A stretch of DNA of 64,000 bases, taken from contig NC_059476.1 of the NCBI RefSeq assembly GCF_018139145.2, positions 11,293,501 to 11,357,500 on the forward strand. The letters run 5' to 3'. The position numbers were made by a program, and so were the translations under genes. Below are positions 20,001-28,813 of the stretch, piece after piece. This DNA is from Gymnogyps californianus (Eukaryota; Chordata; Aves; Accipitriformes; Cathartidae). The notes below the pieces were generated by a model. That model worked only from the letters and a program-made list of their open reading frames with translations, had not been told where the DNA came from and searched no databases. Each line of letters starts with the position of its first letter. Position 1 is the stretch's first letter.

Positions 20001-22549
20001 AGCCCCAGTCTTACAGAACAGCAATGGGATAAAAAACTCCCTGAGCCATTATCTTGGAGAAGTGACGAGGAAGACGAAGACAGTGATTTTGGAGAAGAGC
20101 AGAGAGATTGCTACCTGAAGGTAATATTATCCTAAGGCTATAACATTGAAGCCTATTGCGAGAGATACAAACTACTTTGCTAGTTCAGGAGGGGTAATGA
20201 TAATTTTTTTTTGCTGGTTTGCAGTGTTAGGCTCTTGTATTTTGCTACAGTCAGTAAAACACCTTTCTGTCCTTCCCATGAGGAAAGCAGCTGAAGAAAC
20301 ATCAAATAATCTTATAGGGAGGTGGAACGGCAATGGTTAGCATCATGAAAACTGATAAAGGCTCAGGTATCTTAGTGTCTGAATGTTTTATTCTTTACTG
20401 ACAGCACACACTCTAAAAGGGACACATCCAGCTTGTATTTATTTTCAGCCTAAATTTCACTTCATAGATTGATCATGTTGATTTTAGACATATTACCAGT
20501 TTCCTCACAGAGCTGACAAACACTCTTTAGGATATCATGTTAACACTTGGAAACTTATGTCCGTCTCTGTGAATGTATGGCAACCCTTCTGTTGGCTGCA
20601 GAACAGTATGATGTCTTTAATTTTATCTTAGGAAAATAGTTACTGATATCCTGGAGGAGAAAAAAGTAGCATCGATCTGTGATGTGCATTGCCTATTTTG
20701 TCCCTCGTGGTAGACTGCTGTTTTGCTATGCTTTCATAATGTGCTGTGTTGTGCCCCCGTACTCCTTTTTGTACTAAGAATTATTTCGGCTGCCGTTTTG
20801 CCATGTACTGTGTTGCAGGTCGTTTCTTGTTTCACTGGTCTCTGTCACTTACGCTCTTGTTGCCCTTTCTTAGGTGAGCCAGTCTCAAGAGCACCAGCAG
20901 TACATCACTTTCCTGCAGAGATTATTGGGACCTTTACTGGAGGCATACAGCTCTGCTGTCATCTTCGTGCACAATTTTAGTGGTCCCATTTCAGAGTCTG
21001 AATACCTTCAAAAGGTACACAGGCACTTAATAAGCAGGACGGAGAAGAATGTTGCTGTATATGGTATGTTAAACTGGTTTTGGAACTGGATTTGATTCAT
21101 TCTGTTCCTCCTAGCACCAGGTAGCCCAAATTCAATTGCAGGTTGTTTATCTCTGGGTTTTCTTTCTTGCAGCTGAGAGTGCTACCTACAGTCATGTGAA
21201 AAATGCAGTGAAAGTCTTTAAGGAAATTGGGGTAAGTGTTCGGTGATCAAAGCTGGAGACTAAGTTTCATTTTAATAATGAGCACAATTTTGACAGTTCA
21301 TGGAACCTGTTCAGTGTCAGTTTAAAATCTGTGAATGTATCTGTGCAAATGTATTGTGGATTTTGAGGATTTTGCTTTCCTTAAGGCTCAGGGCTGTAGG
21401 TGAAGTGCACACATTGCAGAACAGGTCACTTCTTGCCCCTGAGAAAACCTGTCTAGATGAGGACCAGGTGACTAGACATTCTTATTCACAGCAAATGAAG
21501 TTCATCTGCTCTACTCCATGTCCTTATTGGACATCGGTGACAATGTTGGAAGGCTGAGAGCATGCTCTGTGCTTAGTAACAGCTAAATTTAATTTTGAAG
21601 GACTACTTAAGTCTTCAAAAAGTATTAGTTATTGAATTTTGGCTTAGCCGTGATTGATGCTCCAGGAGAACCATCCTAATAGACCTCTGGTGTCCACCAT
21701 GAGGATACAGATGTTCTTTAAAATATAGAATCAGTTTTGCCCTTTACCACTAGCATTTTGAATTTTAAATCACCTATCTAGACTTTGCAAATGAAGAAAT
21801 TTTCTTTCATCAGAATGACCTGGCTTCCTGAATGCCAGATGGGATTTAGCATTATAATTTTGAAAGCATCAGCATTTAGGCAAAGTATTGCTAGATAAGG
21901 GTTTTGAAGCCTTTGTCTTTAAATTCTGATGTATTAAATAAACAGTAGTTAGCCTATAGTAAAACCTATAGTAAAGGTATCTTCCTGTAGACTGTAAGAG
22001 CCATGAAGAAAGCACATATCAAATTCAGCATTTTAATTCTAGTTTATTCTGCCTTTGGAAAAGTGGAACCTAGATAGCATCTGCTGAGCATCTATTCAGA
22101 GCATAGCATCTGAATTCATGTTTTCAAAGTGCTTAGACTTTCAATTCAGATACCTTTTGAGTGCGTGTTTTATTCCTCGCTGTTAAGAGTTGGCTGTTTG
22201 TCATATGCTGTGCTTATTTCTCAGTTTCTCTTCTGTACCACTTGAAGGGCTCCAACACTGAGCGAATTCTAATAATATCTAAAGGCATTGCCATCTAGGC
22301 CTTCACGAAAGGGAAAAAAAAAACCTCTTGTAAATGAGGGCAAATTTAGTATAGACCATAAAATTGTAATCACAAAAGAAAGGAGATTCCTTTAACATGG
22401 TGATACTTACATATATGCATGCTGTGCTTTAGGTTTTCAATCAGACGAAACAAAGAAGAGACACCATTTTGGAACTAAGCACTATGTTCCTACCTCAGCG
22501 CAACAGGCAAAAACTACTGGAATTCATCATGAGCTTCATGGTATTATAG
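1962..22549 (+). CDS. GPAM: GPAM: mitochondrial glycerol-3-phosphate acyltransferase 1 (5'-incomplete, 17 exons)
   Basis: GPAT1 acylates the sn-1 position of glycerol-3-phosphate with acyl-CoA at the outer mitochondrial membrane, the first committed step of glycerolipid synthesis. Seventeen exons with GT-AG borders join in one open frame: one base of a split codon, 729 codons, then TAG. The vertebrate protein is about 830 residues, so roughly 100 N-terminal residues are missing. Numbering the visible residues from 1: motif I H-x4-D (HKSHID) is at 131-136, motif II GGFFIRR at 173-179, motif III FLEGTRSR at 214-221 and motif IV IIPVGISYDR at 250-259. Membrane segments lie near 380-395 and 475-493. 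An acidic serine stretch at 589-602 resembles casein kinase II sites. No frameshift or internal stop is seen. Promoter control cannot be judged because the 5' end is outside the window. Identification rests on near-continuous similarity to mammalian GPAM recalled from memory; the paralogue GPAT2 is less likely. Confidence 0.96.
3310..3459 (+). CDS. GPAM: GPAM coding exon 2 of 17 in window
   Basis: The acceptor is atgttag and the donor is gtaagaa. The first base completes the Arg codon split from the previous exon. The first half (S-E-P-S-A-P-G-S-F) is the variable linker of the family. The second half, K-V-K-K-K-A-R-K-I-L-Q-E-M-V-A, is the basic amphipathic stretch that leads into the catalytic domain. 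It ends in two bases of a split Arg codon. Confidence 0.94.
4382..4478 (+). CDS. GPAM: GPAM coding exon 3 of 17 in window
   Basis: The acceptor is ccttcag and the donor is gtaaggg. The exon encodes L-T-G-W-V-L-L-K-L-F-N-S-F-F-W-N followed by a short charged stretch ending K-A-A-T-E. It is almost identical to the mammalian segment directly ahead of catalytic motif I. Phase is kept: one base completes Arg, then come 32 whole codons. Confidence 0.96.
5492..5628 (+). CDS. GPAM: GPAM coding exon 4 of 17 in window (motif I, HX4D)
   Basis: The acceptor is ccaccatag after a C/T-rich tract, and the donor is gtaataa. The exon carries acyltransferase motif I, HKSHID, at 5522-5539. In this family the His and Asp of H-x4-D form the catalytic charge relay, and both are present. 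The mammalian protein has Arg at the second position where Lys is found here. The tail (A-G-N-N-L-N-I-P-I-F) leads into motif II across the splice. Confidence 0.97.
6300..6790. other. GC- and CpG-richer intronic segment, unassigned
   Basis: This stretch of the intron before GPAM exon 5 is richer in GC and CpG than its AT-rich surroundings, and it repeats short words such as gtgcagcacagcac and gtgcagtacagcac. An AATAAA-like signal lies on the minus strand near 6250. Base composition unlike its neighbours suggests an old inserted element, perhaps an LTR, but I found no clear TG..CA ends or target duplication. Confidence 0.3.
6993..7092 (+). CDS. GPAM: GPAM coding exon 5 of 17 in window (motif II)
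   Basis: The acceptor is tatgtag and the donor is gtacgt. The first base completes a split Ser codon. Motif II, GGFFIRR, is at 7012-7032; its arginines bind the glycerol-3-phosphate phosphate in this family. The exon continues through D-G-R-K-D and ends A-L-L-Y-V, where mammals have H-G. Confidence 0.96.
7815..8027 (+). CDS. GPAM: GPAM coding exon 6 of 17 in window (motifs III and IV)
   Basis: The acceptor is tatttag and the donor is gtaagag; it has exactly 71 codons. Motif III, FLEGTRSR, is at 7857-7880 and supplies the Glu and Arg that help bind substrate. Motif IV, IIPVGISYDR, is at 7965-7994 and contributes to the acyl-CoA pocket in the family. The frame also stays open for 25 codons past the donor, which would give a truncated protein if the intron were retained. 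Confidence 0.97.
8420..8533 (+). CDS. GPAM: GPAM coding exon 7 of 17 in window
   Basis: The acceptor is tttccag and the donor is gtaagtt; it has 38 whole codons. It encodes G-K-P-K-K-N-E-S-L-W, then R-K-N-Y-G-C-V-R-V-D-F-A-Q-P-F-S-L-K, the strand that closes the acyltransferase fold. The match to the mammalian protein is close throughout. Confidence 0.96.
8534..10539 (+). other. GPAM: GPAM intron, nothing recognised
   Basis: A 2-kb AT-rich intron between exons 7 and 8. Open frames of 81 and 83 codons at 9972-10431 overlap one another and lack family resemblance or splice context. I see no nameable repeat. Confidence 0.6.
10540..10625 (+). CDS. GPAM: GPAM coding exon 8 of 17 in window
   Basis: The acceptor is cttaacag and the donor is gtagag, a weaker donor than its neighbours. 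It encodes E-Y-V-N-S-Q-S-Q-K-P-V, then L-S-L-E-Q-A-L-L-P-A-I-L-P-S, matching the region after the catalytic core. It ends with two bases of an Arg codon. The 2.2-kb intron that follows holds the nested LTR insertion. Confidence 0.95.
10996..11000. repeat. Target-site duplication, left copy (gataa)
   Basis: Five bases directly before the TG of the inner LTR, identical to 11597-11601. The uninterrupted outer LTR in this family reads gggttgagataagaacag, which supports the junction. Confidence 0.9.
11264..11272 (+). promoter_or_regulatory. TATA box of the inner LTR
   Basis: gtatataaa lies about 265 bases into the LTR and about 200 bases before its ATTAAA, the normal U3-R spacing for an LTR promoter. 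It is in sense orientation to GPAM, so a chimeric or intron-initiated transcript is possible in principle. Confidence 0.55.
11470..11475 (+). terminator. ATTAAA poly(A) signal in the inner LTR
   Basis: ATTAAA in the R region of the plus-strand LTR, in sense with GPAM. It could cause premature polyadenylation in this intron; nothing in the sequence shows that it is used. Confidence 0.5.
11597..11601. repeat. Target-site duplication, right copy (gataa)
   Basis: Five bases directly after the CA end of the inner LTR, identical to 10996-11000. Confidence 0.9.
12716..12729. repeat. Poly(A) run, 14 bases
   Basis: An uninterrupted A run in the intron about 70 bases before GPAM exon 9. It is probably simple low complexity, since no retroposon body precedes it. 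Confidence 0.8.
12800..12915 (+). CDS. GPAM: GPAM coding exon 9 of 17 in window
   Basis: The acceptor is tattcag and the donor is gtgagtg. The first base completes Arg. The acidic linker P-N-D-T-V-D-E-D-T-E is variable in the family. It is followed by the conserved R-R-E-L-I-S-N-L-A-E-H-I-L-F. A single base of a Thr codon is carried into the next exon. A 14-A run (12716-12729) sits in the intron about 70 bases upstream. Confidence 0.95.
13541..13562. repeat. Poly(T) run, 22 bases
   Basis: An uninterrupted T run 79 bases upstream of GPAM exon 10. It is a mononucleotide microsatellite and likely length-polymorphic. Confidence 0.9.
13642..13712 (+). CDS. GPAM: GPAM coding exon 10 of 17 in window (first membrane segment)
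   Basis: The acceptor is cctttag and the donor is gtaaggc. Two bases complete Thr, followed by 23 codons. It encodes M-S-T-H-I-V-A-C-L-L-L-Y-R-H-R, corresponding to the first of two outer-membrane spanning segments in GPAT1. A 22-T run lies 79 bases upstream in the intron. Confidence 0.95.
14825..15089 (+). CDS. GPAM: GPAM coding exon 11 of 17 in window (loop and start of second membrane segment)
   Basis: The acceptor is tttctag and the donor is gtatgtt. This is the longest internal coding exon, with 88 codons and one extra base. It encodes the loop between the two membrane segments (R-D-F-D-L-G-F-S-G-N-S and F-F-I-T-P-S-T-T) and begins the second segment (N-G-V-L-H-V-F-I-K-E-A-I-I). In mammals this loop faces the intermembrane space. 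Confidence 0.97.
15596..15738 (+). CDS. GPAM: GPAM coding exon 12 of 17 in window
   Basis: The acceptor is gctctag and the donor is gtaagta. Two bases complete Ala of A-C-S-L. The next stretch (S-R-R-C-R-N-G-T-N-G-P-S) differs clearly from mammals, as expected for a lineage-variable linker. The conserved L-I-S-Q-E-H-L-V-R-K-A-A-S-L-C-Y-L-L-S follows. The last codons (F-T-V-S-L) keep the frame. Confidence 0.94.
17340..17417 (+). CDS. GPAM: GPAM coding exon 13 of 17 in window
   Basis: The acceptor is gttgtgcag and the donor is gtaaggt; it has 26 whole codons. It encodes P-C-Q-V-V-Y-Q-V-C-H-E, then I-Q-Y-G-I-L-L-V-A-E, matching the cytosolic C-terminal domain. The intron after it is 2.56 kb long, and I see no named repeat in it. 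Confidence 0.95.
19980..20120 (+). CDS. GPAM: GPAM coding exon 14 of 17 in window (acidic stretch, NAGNAG acceptor)
   Basis: The donor is gtaata. The acceptor is a tandem aag-cag. Using the first AG (19978-19979) gives a 47-codon exon starting Gln, which keeps the residue that mammals have (His) between A-E and D-D-Q-E-D. Using the second AG (19981-19982) would start at 19983 and drop this one residue. The exon carries S-D-E-E-D-E-D-S-D-F-G-E-E, acidic serine sites of the casein kinase II type. Confidence 0.92.
20874..21063 (+). CDS. GPAM: GPAM coding exon 15 of 17 in window
   Basis: The acceptor is ttcttag and the donor is gtatgtt. It has 63 codons and one extra base. It encodes V-S-Q-S-Q-E-H-Q-Q-Y, then L-L-G-P-L-L-E-A-Y-S-S-A and R-T-E-K-N-V-A-V-Y of the C-terminal domain. 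The match to mammals is strong throughout. Confidence 0.96.
21173..21231 (+). CDS. GPAM: GPAM coding exon 16 of 17 in window
   Basis: The acceptor is cttgcag and the donor is gtaagtg. This short exon starts with two bases completing Ala. It encodes E-S-A-T-Y-S-H-V-K-N-A-V-K-V-F-K-E-I-G. The intron before it is only 109 bases long. The match to the family and the preserved phase support it despite its size. Confidence 0.95.
22433..22549 (+). CDS. GPAM: GPAM last coding exon with stop
   Basis: The acceptor is gctttag. There are 38 codons and a TAG stop at 22547-22549. It encodes V-F-N-Q-T-K-Q-R-R-D, then L-P-Q-R-N-R-Q-K-L-L-E-F-I and the hydrophobic end M-V-L. The mammalian protein ends in a very similar way (V-V-L), so the stop is the native one and not a truncation. 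Confidence 0.97.
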   Translation, partial: VFNQTKQRRDTILELSTMFLPQRNRQKLLEFIMSFMVL

Positions 22550-23004
22550 ACCACATATAGCACCTTTGTCCAGGGACATGAAGACAGGTTTTGAGACTGT
22601 GTCAAAGCCTGGGGACATTTGCTAATCCTTCAAAGTGTAAGGTGCCACTGTCTGGGTAAGGCCTTCTCTGACTTGAACTACTGGAAGACAAGTGCCTTCT
22701 TATGTATGCATTTATGGGTTTCTTACAGTCCCAATCCTGTTGTAATACAGTGATACTCAGATGACACTTTGGATACAAGTAATTAAACGTTGCAAAAAAA
22801 TAAGATAAATTATTAGAATTAGATTTAAAATGAAGAGTGAAGTTTTATCAGTGTTATGTTTTAAATATACTTTTAAAGACTGTAACAGATGCACAAATAC
22901 ACGTATTGGTGATCTGTAGCTAACCCTGAGATCTTGAGTTTAGTGGCAACACAGCTTATGGCATAAACAAGTAACTTTCATTCCAATTCAGTTTTATTGT
23001 TTTA

Positions 23005-23010
23005 AATAAA
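23005..23010 (+). terminator. GPAM: Proximal GPAM poly(A) signal candidate
   Basis: Canonical AATAAA about 460 bases after the stop codon, followed by tggtttaaaaattttg. It could yield a short-3'UTR transcript. No transcript evidence is available. Confidence 0.3.
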
Positions 23011-24948
23011 TGGTTTAAAAATTTTGCTTAGGCAGGATATATATTTCATGGATAAAGCCATAGTTTTTCATAAACGTTAACATAAATGCCAAAATTCTAA
23101 TGAGAATAACAGTTACAGACATCTGAGAATAATGATCATGTAGCAGGTGATTGTGAGAAACGTTGTCAGCAGGCACACCTTGCACTATTAGCGTTGTGTA
23201 GTGCAGTGGTGAATTGCACTAATCACTGCTGTCATGAAGAATGTGAGAGTTGCGTTCTTGTTTTTATTATGGCATCTGTCATTCAGCCAGATGAAAGTCA
23301 GGAGACAGTTGCCTGAATGTGAATATCTTGTAAAATCTTAGATTATTATTTAATTGAAAAAAGCTATTAAGTTTGGGTTGTGGGGTTTTTGTTTTTTTTT
23401 AATTAATAGGATGTCAGATATTTTTTTTTTAAAGTGGGGTAAAGACTTGATTTGGTGAAATAATTTTTAATTTTGGCCATAAAAATTTCAGCAATAACTT
23501 TTGCAATTCTTTGGAAACAAGTGTTCATATTGTATTCTGTTGCTGAACAGATCTAAATTGGCATGAAGTAGTAACCTCTAGAAACACAGAAATATCATAA
23601 ACAATGTACATTTGACTCTGATCTGACTTATAAAAAAAATTCATAGACAAAACTGAACAATGAATAAATTCTGTCCTATGAAACAGGACTCTGGTCTTGC
23701 AATTTGATCCTTTTGCATGGAGGACTTGCACTGTAGATTTCATCTTCTCTTCATGTGAGTGGAGATTAGATTGCAACCTGTAGTCCTGTATTTTAGTACA
23801 GCTGATCTAGCTGAAGCAATAACTTGGTGGTATGTGAAGCTGGTTTGCTTGTGAAATGTGATTTTCCTCATTTAGATTGCCTTCTATATGAGGGAAATAA
23901 AACATTTCAATGACTGCAATGTTCCGCTTCATTCTCGCGTCCTGGTCTTGTGAGCAGAAAATCCTGCAAACTTCATCGTGTAATCTCTGTTGCTTAACAT
24001 AAATACGGAAGAGCATACTTGAATCCCAGCACTTGCACTGTTACGCCAGCACAAAACTGATGCACACAATTTGAGTTTGTGGCCAAGGAGCTTGCATTTG
24101 TACTGCACATTTGTCAACAAGAATATTTCTGTAAATTTTTTTATTAAATGCTATTAATATTTGAAACCTGCAGTTTATAGTTTATTAGCATTATACTGTT
24201 AGCACTGTGAGACGCATGTGTTTTGTCACTAAACCAGGTGCTCTACAACACTTAAAGAATTTCTGAACCAAAGCTACGTTAATACAGATAGAAACTGACC
24301 CTAGAGTCGCTTTTGTTCTTATGTCCTTCAGCTGTCTCAGCAGGATAGTGACTACATGACACATAATTTGTTTTGTGAAACCTACTAGCTATTTAGAAAA
24401 CAGTTTCATCTCATACTAGCTAATGTGCACTGTTCGTTAACCTGATGAATGCTCCATGCAACGGTTGTTGCTGATGGCTTCCATTTAATGTCAAAAAAAG
24501 ACTAGGTGCTTCTGAATAACGAGCTCTCATAGTTTACTGCATTTCAGTAAATCTGAAGTGTACTAACAGCAAAGATTGTACATAAAAAAGATTTTTAAAA
24601 ATGAAGCAATATGAAGCAAACAAAACTTGAGTCATTTTATTAAGAATGTTCTGCGAACTGACGTATTAGTTACCATAAAACCCAGGAGTACTGTGGTCAC
24701 TGGAGTGTTCTGGCGAGGTGTTGCAAATAAGATAATTGATGGCTTACATTAAAAAAAAAAAAATCTGGTTAATATAAATCAGTGAGCGGGTAGGGTAATA
24801 ATGCATGTGAATACACATTAATAAATACATTCAGTATGCAGAGGGAGGGGGCACCTCTAAAACTGGTTTTCTGTATGAAAAAATCCTGCATGTGAGAAGT
24901 CACTACTACGAATCATATGCCACTGGAAACCTTTGCATTCTGCAGCAA

Positions 24949-24973
24949 GTGTGTACGTATACATATATATGCA
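24949..24973. repeat. 25-base alternating purine-pyrimidine tract in 3'UTR
   Basis: Every base alternates purine and pyrimidine from gtgtgtacgt through the atatatat run to gca. Such tracts can adopt left-handed DNA or act as short microsatellites. The biological effect is unknown. Confidence 0.6.
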
Positions 24974-25016
24974 AGCGTGTATATTATGACACATGACAAC
25001 TATGCTTTTCCCTGAA

Positions 25017-25022
25017 AATAAA
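25017..25022 (+). terminator. GPAM: Alternative GPAM poly(A) signal candidate
   Basis: Canonical AATAAA about 2.5 kb after the stop codon. The sequence after it is not clearly GT-rich, so it is weaker than the distal site. Confidence 0.3.
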
Positions 25023-25755
25023 GCACAGAATGTAAAATTATCAGGCTGTAACAGTCAAAAACTAAACCCAACACTTTTGCACTGTATTTACACCTTCAGT
25101 GTCTTCTGATTTTATTAACCTCTCATGTTTCCTTTGCTGATAGAATGCCAGGTTGAGTTAATTTTGGTAAAGTTAACCAGTAAAGAAGAAAGGACTGGCC
25201 CTGAATTATCACAAATGTATTTTAAGACTCTCCTCTTAGAAAGACTTACACGAGTCTCGTCATTCTTATGAGTGTATTACTCAGGTGTGCAAGTCTTTTG
25301 GGGCCAGGATGTTTCATGATATGAGAAACTTTCCATATGCATCCTGTAGATCTCACATTTTTAGAGTGATGAAAATGTAGAATTCCACTTCCCATGCCGC
25401 CACAGCTACCCAGGCCCCCAGGGATCATAAACTTGTTAATACATTTACTTTCTACTCACACTGACATCGGAGGCATACCTGTCTTCTCTTGGACAGTATA
25501 GGGCTTTATTCACCTATCTCCCACTGGGAAGCATATACACACACTTGCATTCAACTGACTGCCTGCTCCACAGAGAAGTATCAGAATCACCATGTAGAAG
25601 AGGGTTGAGCTGGGAGGTGATGTAAGATACTGTTGTTCTTGTGTTTCTGTGCTAATGAGCCTGATACTGCTTCCTTGAGAATGTTACAACGTTTTACCTG
25701 TTACGTGTAATGCCGTGTCTGTTGTAGAAGCACAGAGGTGTATTGGAGTCATTTT

Positions 25756-25761
25756 AATAAA
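25756..25761 (+). terminator. GPAM: Probable GPAM poly(A) signal, distal
   Basis: A canonical AATAAA in the context ttttaataaattaaa is followed about 45 bases later by a (GTTT)n tract, which resembles a GT-rich downstream element. It is the best-formed poly(A) context I see downstream of the stop codon. Confidence 0.55.
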
Positions 25762-25804
25762 TTAAACTGTTTGCTAATATGGCATTTAACAAGCTCTTCT
25801 AGTG

Positions 25805-25835
25805 GTTTGTTTGTTTGTTTGTTTGTTTTGTTTTT
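25805..25835. repeat. (GTTT)n microsatellite
   Basis: About six imperfect GTTT units just past the likely GPAM cleavage site. They may serve as the downstream element for the signal at 25756. Confidence 0.8.
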
Positions 25836-27220
25836 AAATAACCTGCTAAGATAATTCATTCAAGAACTTTGTCCCATTCCAGGTAGTTTCTGAAATTAAA
25901 CCATGAAAAGCTTTCATTGTAGATATATCTCTACCAGTGTATGTACTGGAGCAGAACCATTCAAAAAGCAGACTGAGGTGACATCCTGACTCCTGAGTCA
26001 CTGTCTGTTCTGTTGCAAAGCAGAGGTGCCATTTTGCTTCTCTGTTTCCCCATCCCCGCAAGGCTCTTGTACGTGGCTTCCTCTTTTAAAGTTCCTCTCG
26101 CCTTACGGGGACGGGGGGGTCATTCAGGAGTCTAGGACTGCTCTGGTGCTGCAGACTGTCCCGTCTCGTGGCGCTTTCAGGCTGACCTGGAGTGCAATAA
26201 GCACCCGTCAGCAATTCTGACAGCATCTGGCAAATGTGAATCAATTGGAGTGGGGCTTTAATACAATAAAACCTGCATAGATGATCATTACTTAAATTGA
26301 GAAGGAGGGATGCTGTTTCACTCTTCAGAAAAAAAAAAAGAGGTTGTAATCAACTGATTCTTTAAGAGGCCTCTAGCAATGTTCACATGCAAGCAAGGCT
26401 CGATTAATTGACAACTCCAGGCTGAGGCAGGAAACTAAAATTCAATTATTGTCAATAGCTTGAATAAAACCCAATTCTTATTGGTGATGTCCTTACATGT
26501 TATTCTTTCTGTAAATGTCTTCCTATTTCTCAGTCTTTTAAGATCCCAAATGTCAGATAAAGCACTTATCTCCGGTTTTTTGCTTAATTCAGTTTTCTTA
26601 TAATAAAAGCTTGTCGGGCTTATTTAGAAGGATCACTTGATTTGAGCGCTCTGCTTTGCTCTCTTATGGTACACCAAGTTTTCAGCAGCCCTGTATTTTC
26701 AAGGTAAGATCCACATTGATCTGAATTGCTGCTTGAAACATTTTCTTCTCAGTCTGTTGTAGATGTTCATTGCACTTTGCATTTGCTGGCTGGGAAGTAT
26801 CGTCCTTATTAATTCTTCTGTAAGTTCGCCCACCTGTTAATATAATTGTCCAAAAAGTATTGCAGTTGATGCTGTCATTAGAATAAGGAACTTTCTGGCT
26901 TTCGGGAAGAAACATGTATGGAATGTTCATTGCTGTGTGTTATGCTGGAGTTCAGACCTGAGAGACCGTAAACCCCAGAGAGACACTTAGATTTCATCTG
27001 TCATAAAGCATTGACAGTTACAGAAACAAAAGCTATTTAATTAATTATTGCATAGCTACTAGTTATACAAATACATGTGTATGTAATTATGCAATGCAAA
27101 ATTTCAATAAAAGATGCATGGCATAATTGCTACAAGTAGTTTGCATAAAAAGGGTGTTCTCCAGCATAGTAATTATATTAGTTCTTAAACTGATAGTATT
27201 TGCAATCTCTTGGTCTCAAA
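25836..27220. other. Intergenic, no gene recognised
   Basis: Unique sequence. A short CpG-richer patch at about 26095-26215 contains overlapping small frames but no family match. A further AATAAA at about 26266 could extend the GPAM transcript. I name no repeat here. Confidence 0.5.
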
Positions 27221-27350
27221 TGTTTTACAGAACGACAATCTCTGACAGATGAGGAAACCTAGACGTGGAGATCAGATAATGTGTCTAAGGCCATGCATGG
27301 GTTCAGTGACACCTATGAACCTATTCTTTTGCTCCTAATTTACGTGTCAC
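27221..27350 (+). repeat. MIR-like SINE relic
   Basis: The string runs ttttacag.., cagatgaggaaacct.., gtgtctaaggccatgca.., gttcagtgac. It follows the order of the ancient MIR core (ttttacagatgaggaaactgag, then cttgcccaaggtcacac) with many differences. The age of MIR-type elements explains the divergence. The tRNA-derived head is not recognisable. Confidence 0.55.
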
Positions 27351-28740
27351 TTCTGATGCTGTCTTGTATTTTCATTAGCAAGTGATGGTAGTTTGAGGAA
27401 AGCTGCGTGTGTACAGGTACTAAGTGGATTTTCTTTCTCTCCTTAAAGCACAATTCACAGAATGGAAGAGTTATGGAGTGGAAGAATTACTCTTGGTAGT
27501 GGACACGATTGCACTAGCACCTGTTCTGAGTCTCATCTATTCAGTATCTTCGTTAGTGACCTGGGGAATGGAAGAGAGAGTTTGCTCTTTACATTTGTAG
27601 TTAGCAAGATGTGGGAGAGCCAGGTAGTACACTGGAGGTTGCCATGATCCCATGGTAATGATACATTTTGGAAAGATCTGAAGGCAAAAAGAAGAATGCA
27701 ATTCAACCAGGGAAGTACAAGGTAGTAGAACTGAGAGAAGAAAAACTAAATGCGCAGGCACAGGAGGGGAAATAAACTGGCTGTGTAGCAATTCTTTGGA
27801 GAAAACTCCAATTTGCTGGCAAATCACAAGCAGAACATGAGTCAAAAGTGGCGTGCTGTTATGAAAAGGGCAGACGTCATGCAAAGATACCTTACGCCTG
27901 CACATGAATGACAAACACAGGGCAAAACTTTCCAGTCCATTCAGATTGATAAGGTCTCGGCTGGGATACCATGTTCTCTTTGAGGAGCTCTATTTGAAGG
28001 ATGGAAGGGCAAGATGGAAGGGAAAAAAAAGGCTTTTTTTTCCCCTTGTGGAGAAGAAAAGAATCTGGATTATTCCCTGGATATGGGAGTACCCAGGTTG
28101 GATAAAAATAAAGTAGTGAATTTAGTCTTCAGTTGCAGTAAAAAGAATAAGATACTGTAAAATCTTTTTACTGTAAGCAAAAAGCAGCACTGAGATAGAT
28201 GGCCGGGGGGGTCTGACGTTCCCCTTGTTCTGGGTACTGGGTTCCTGTCCCTGCCGGTTGTGCCATGCTGTGTGGTGGTGAGCAGAACGGACGGGAGATG
28301 AAACTCTGCCTTCCAGGTCTGAGCATCTTTCCTAGGCGAAATAGAAAAGGGTTTGTGCAGAAGCAGCTTGGTGAGGCTGCTTTGACTGGTGGTCTGGCTG
28401 GCTTTTTATCCCTGAGTCCCAAGATCAGGAGGAGCTCTAACATAAATTACACGTTTTGTTCCTATAATCGTTCAGGAATAAAATATATGAAGCCTTTATT
28501 AAGGTTGTTCTGTAAATATGTTTTCTTAGTGTCTCTGCTGGTTAAAAAGCACATGGAGTGCCAGCAGTGATCAGGAAAGGAACAGAGAAGAAACTGGATA
28601 ACATTACTGTGCCTCTGCACTGCGTCTTGACTGTTCTGTGAGCATTTTCACGGAGACGTGTAGGAGCCTCCTACCTCTGCCAGTAGTGAAATCCGTGGTG
28701 ATTGGAAAATGGGTGAGGAATCCTGCCCCGGGCATTTTCA
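27351..28740. other. Intergenic, no gene recognised
   Basis: Several frames of 60-125 codons overlap on both strands with no family resemblance. An A8-ggc-T8 hairpin lies at 28021-28043. No named repeat is seen. Confidence 0.45.
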
Positions 28741-28789
28741 CCTTCCAGACTGTTCCTGGCAGATTACAATAACAAATTACAAATTAACC

Positions 28790-28813
28790 CTGTAATCTGT
28801 TAACAGATTACAG
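28790..28813. promoter_or_regulatory. Perfect 24-bp palindrome with two GATTA/TAATC sites
   Basis: Reading outward from the centre at 28801/28802, all 12 base pairs match and there is no spacer. Each arm carries TAATCT or its complement AGATTA, the core of bicoid-class homeodomain sites (OTX, PITX, CRX). The centre is GTTAAC. A third AGATTA lies at 28771-28776. A regulatory role is inferred; the symmetry is directly seen. Confidence 0.45.

Larger units (their letters stand above)
22550..25785 (+). other. GPAM: GPAM 3' untranslated region (inferred end)
   Basis: AT-rich unique sequence follows the stop codon without a splice signal I would trust. The end is inferred from an AATAAA at 25756-25761 with a GT-rich tract about 45 bases downstream. 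The resulting length of about 3.2 kb is similar to the long 3'UTR known for mammalian GPAM. Earlier AATAAA sites at 23005-23010, 23896-23901 and 25017-25022 could give shorter forms. No long coding frame is present. Confidence 0.6.

Noticed and set aside
28021..28043. An A8-ggc-T8 hairpin as a Pol III or transcript terminator.
   Set aside because: No associated small-RNA gene is visible upstream, so it is most likely low-complexity sequence.
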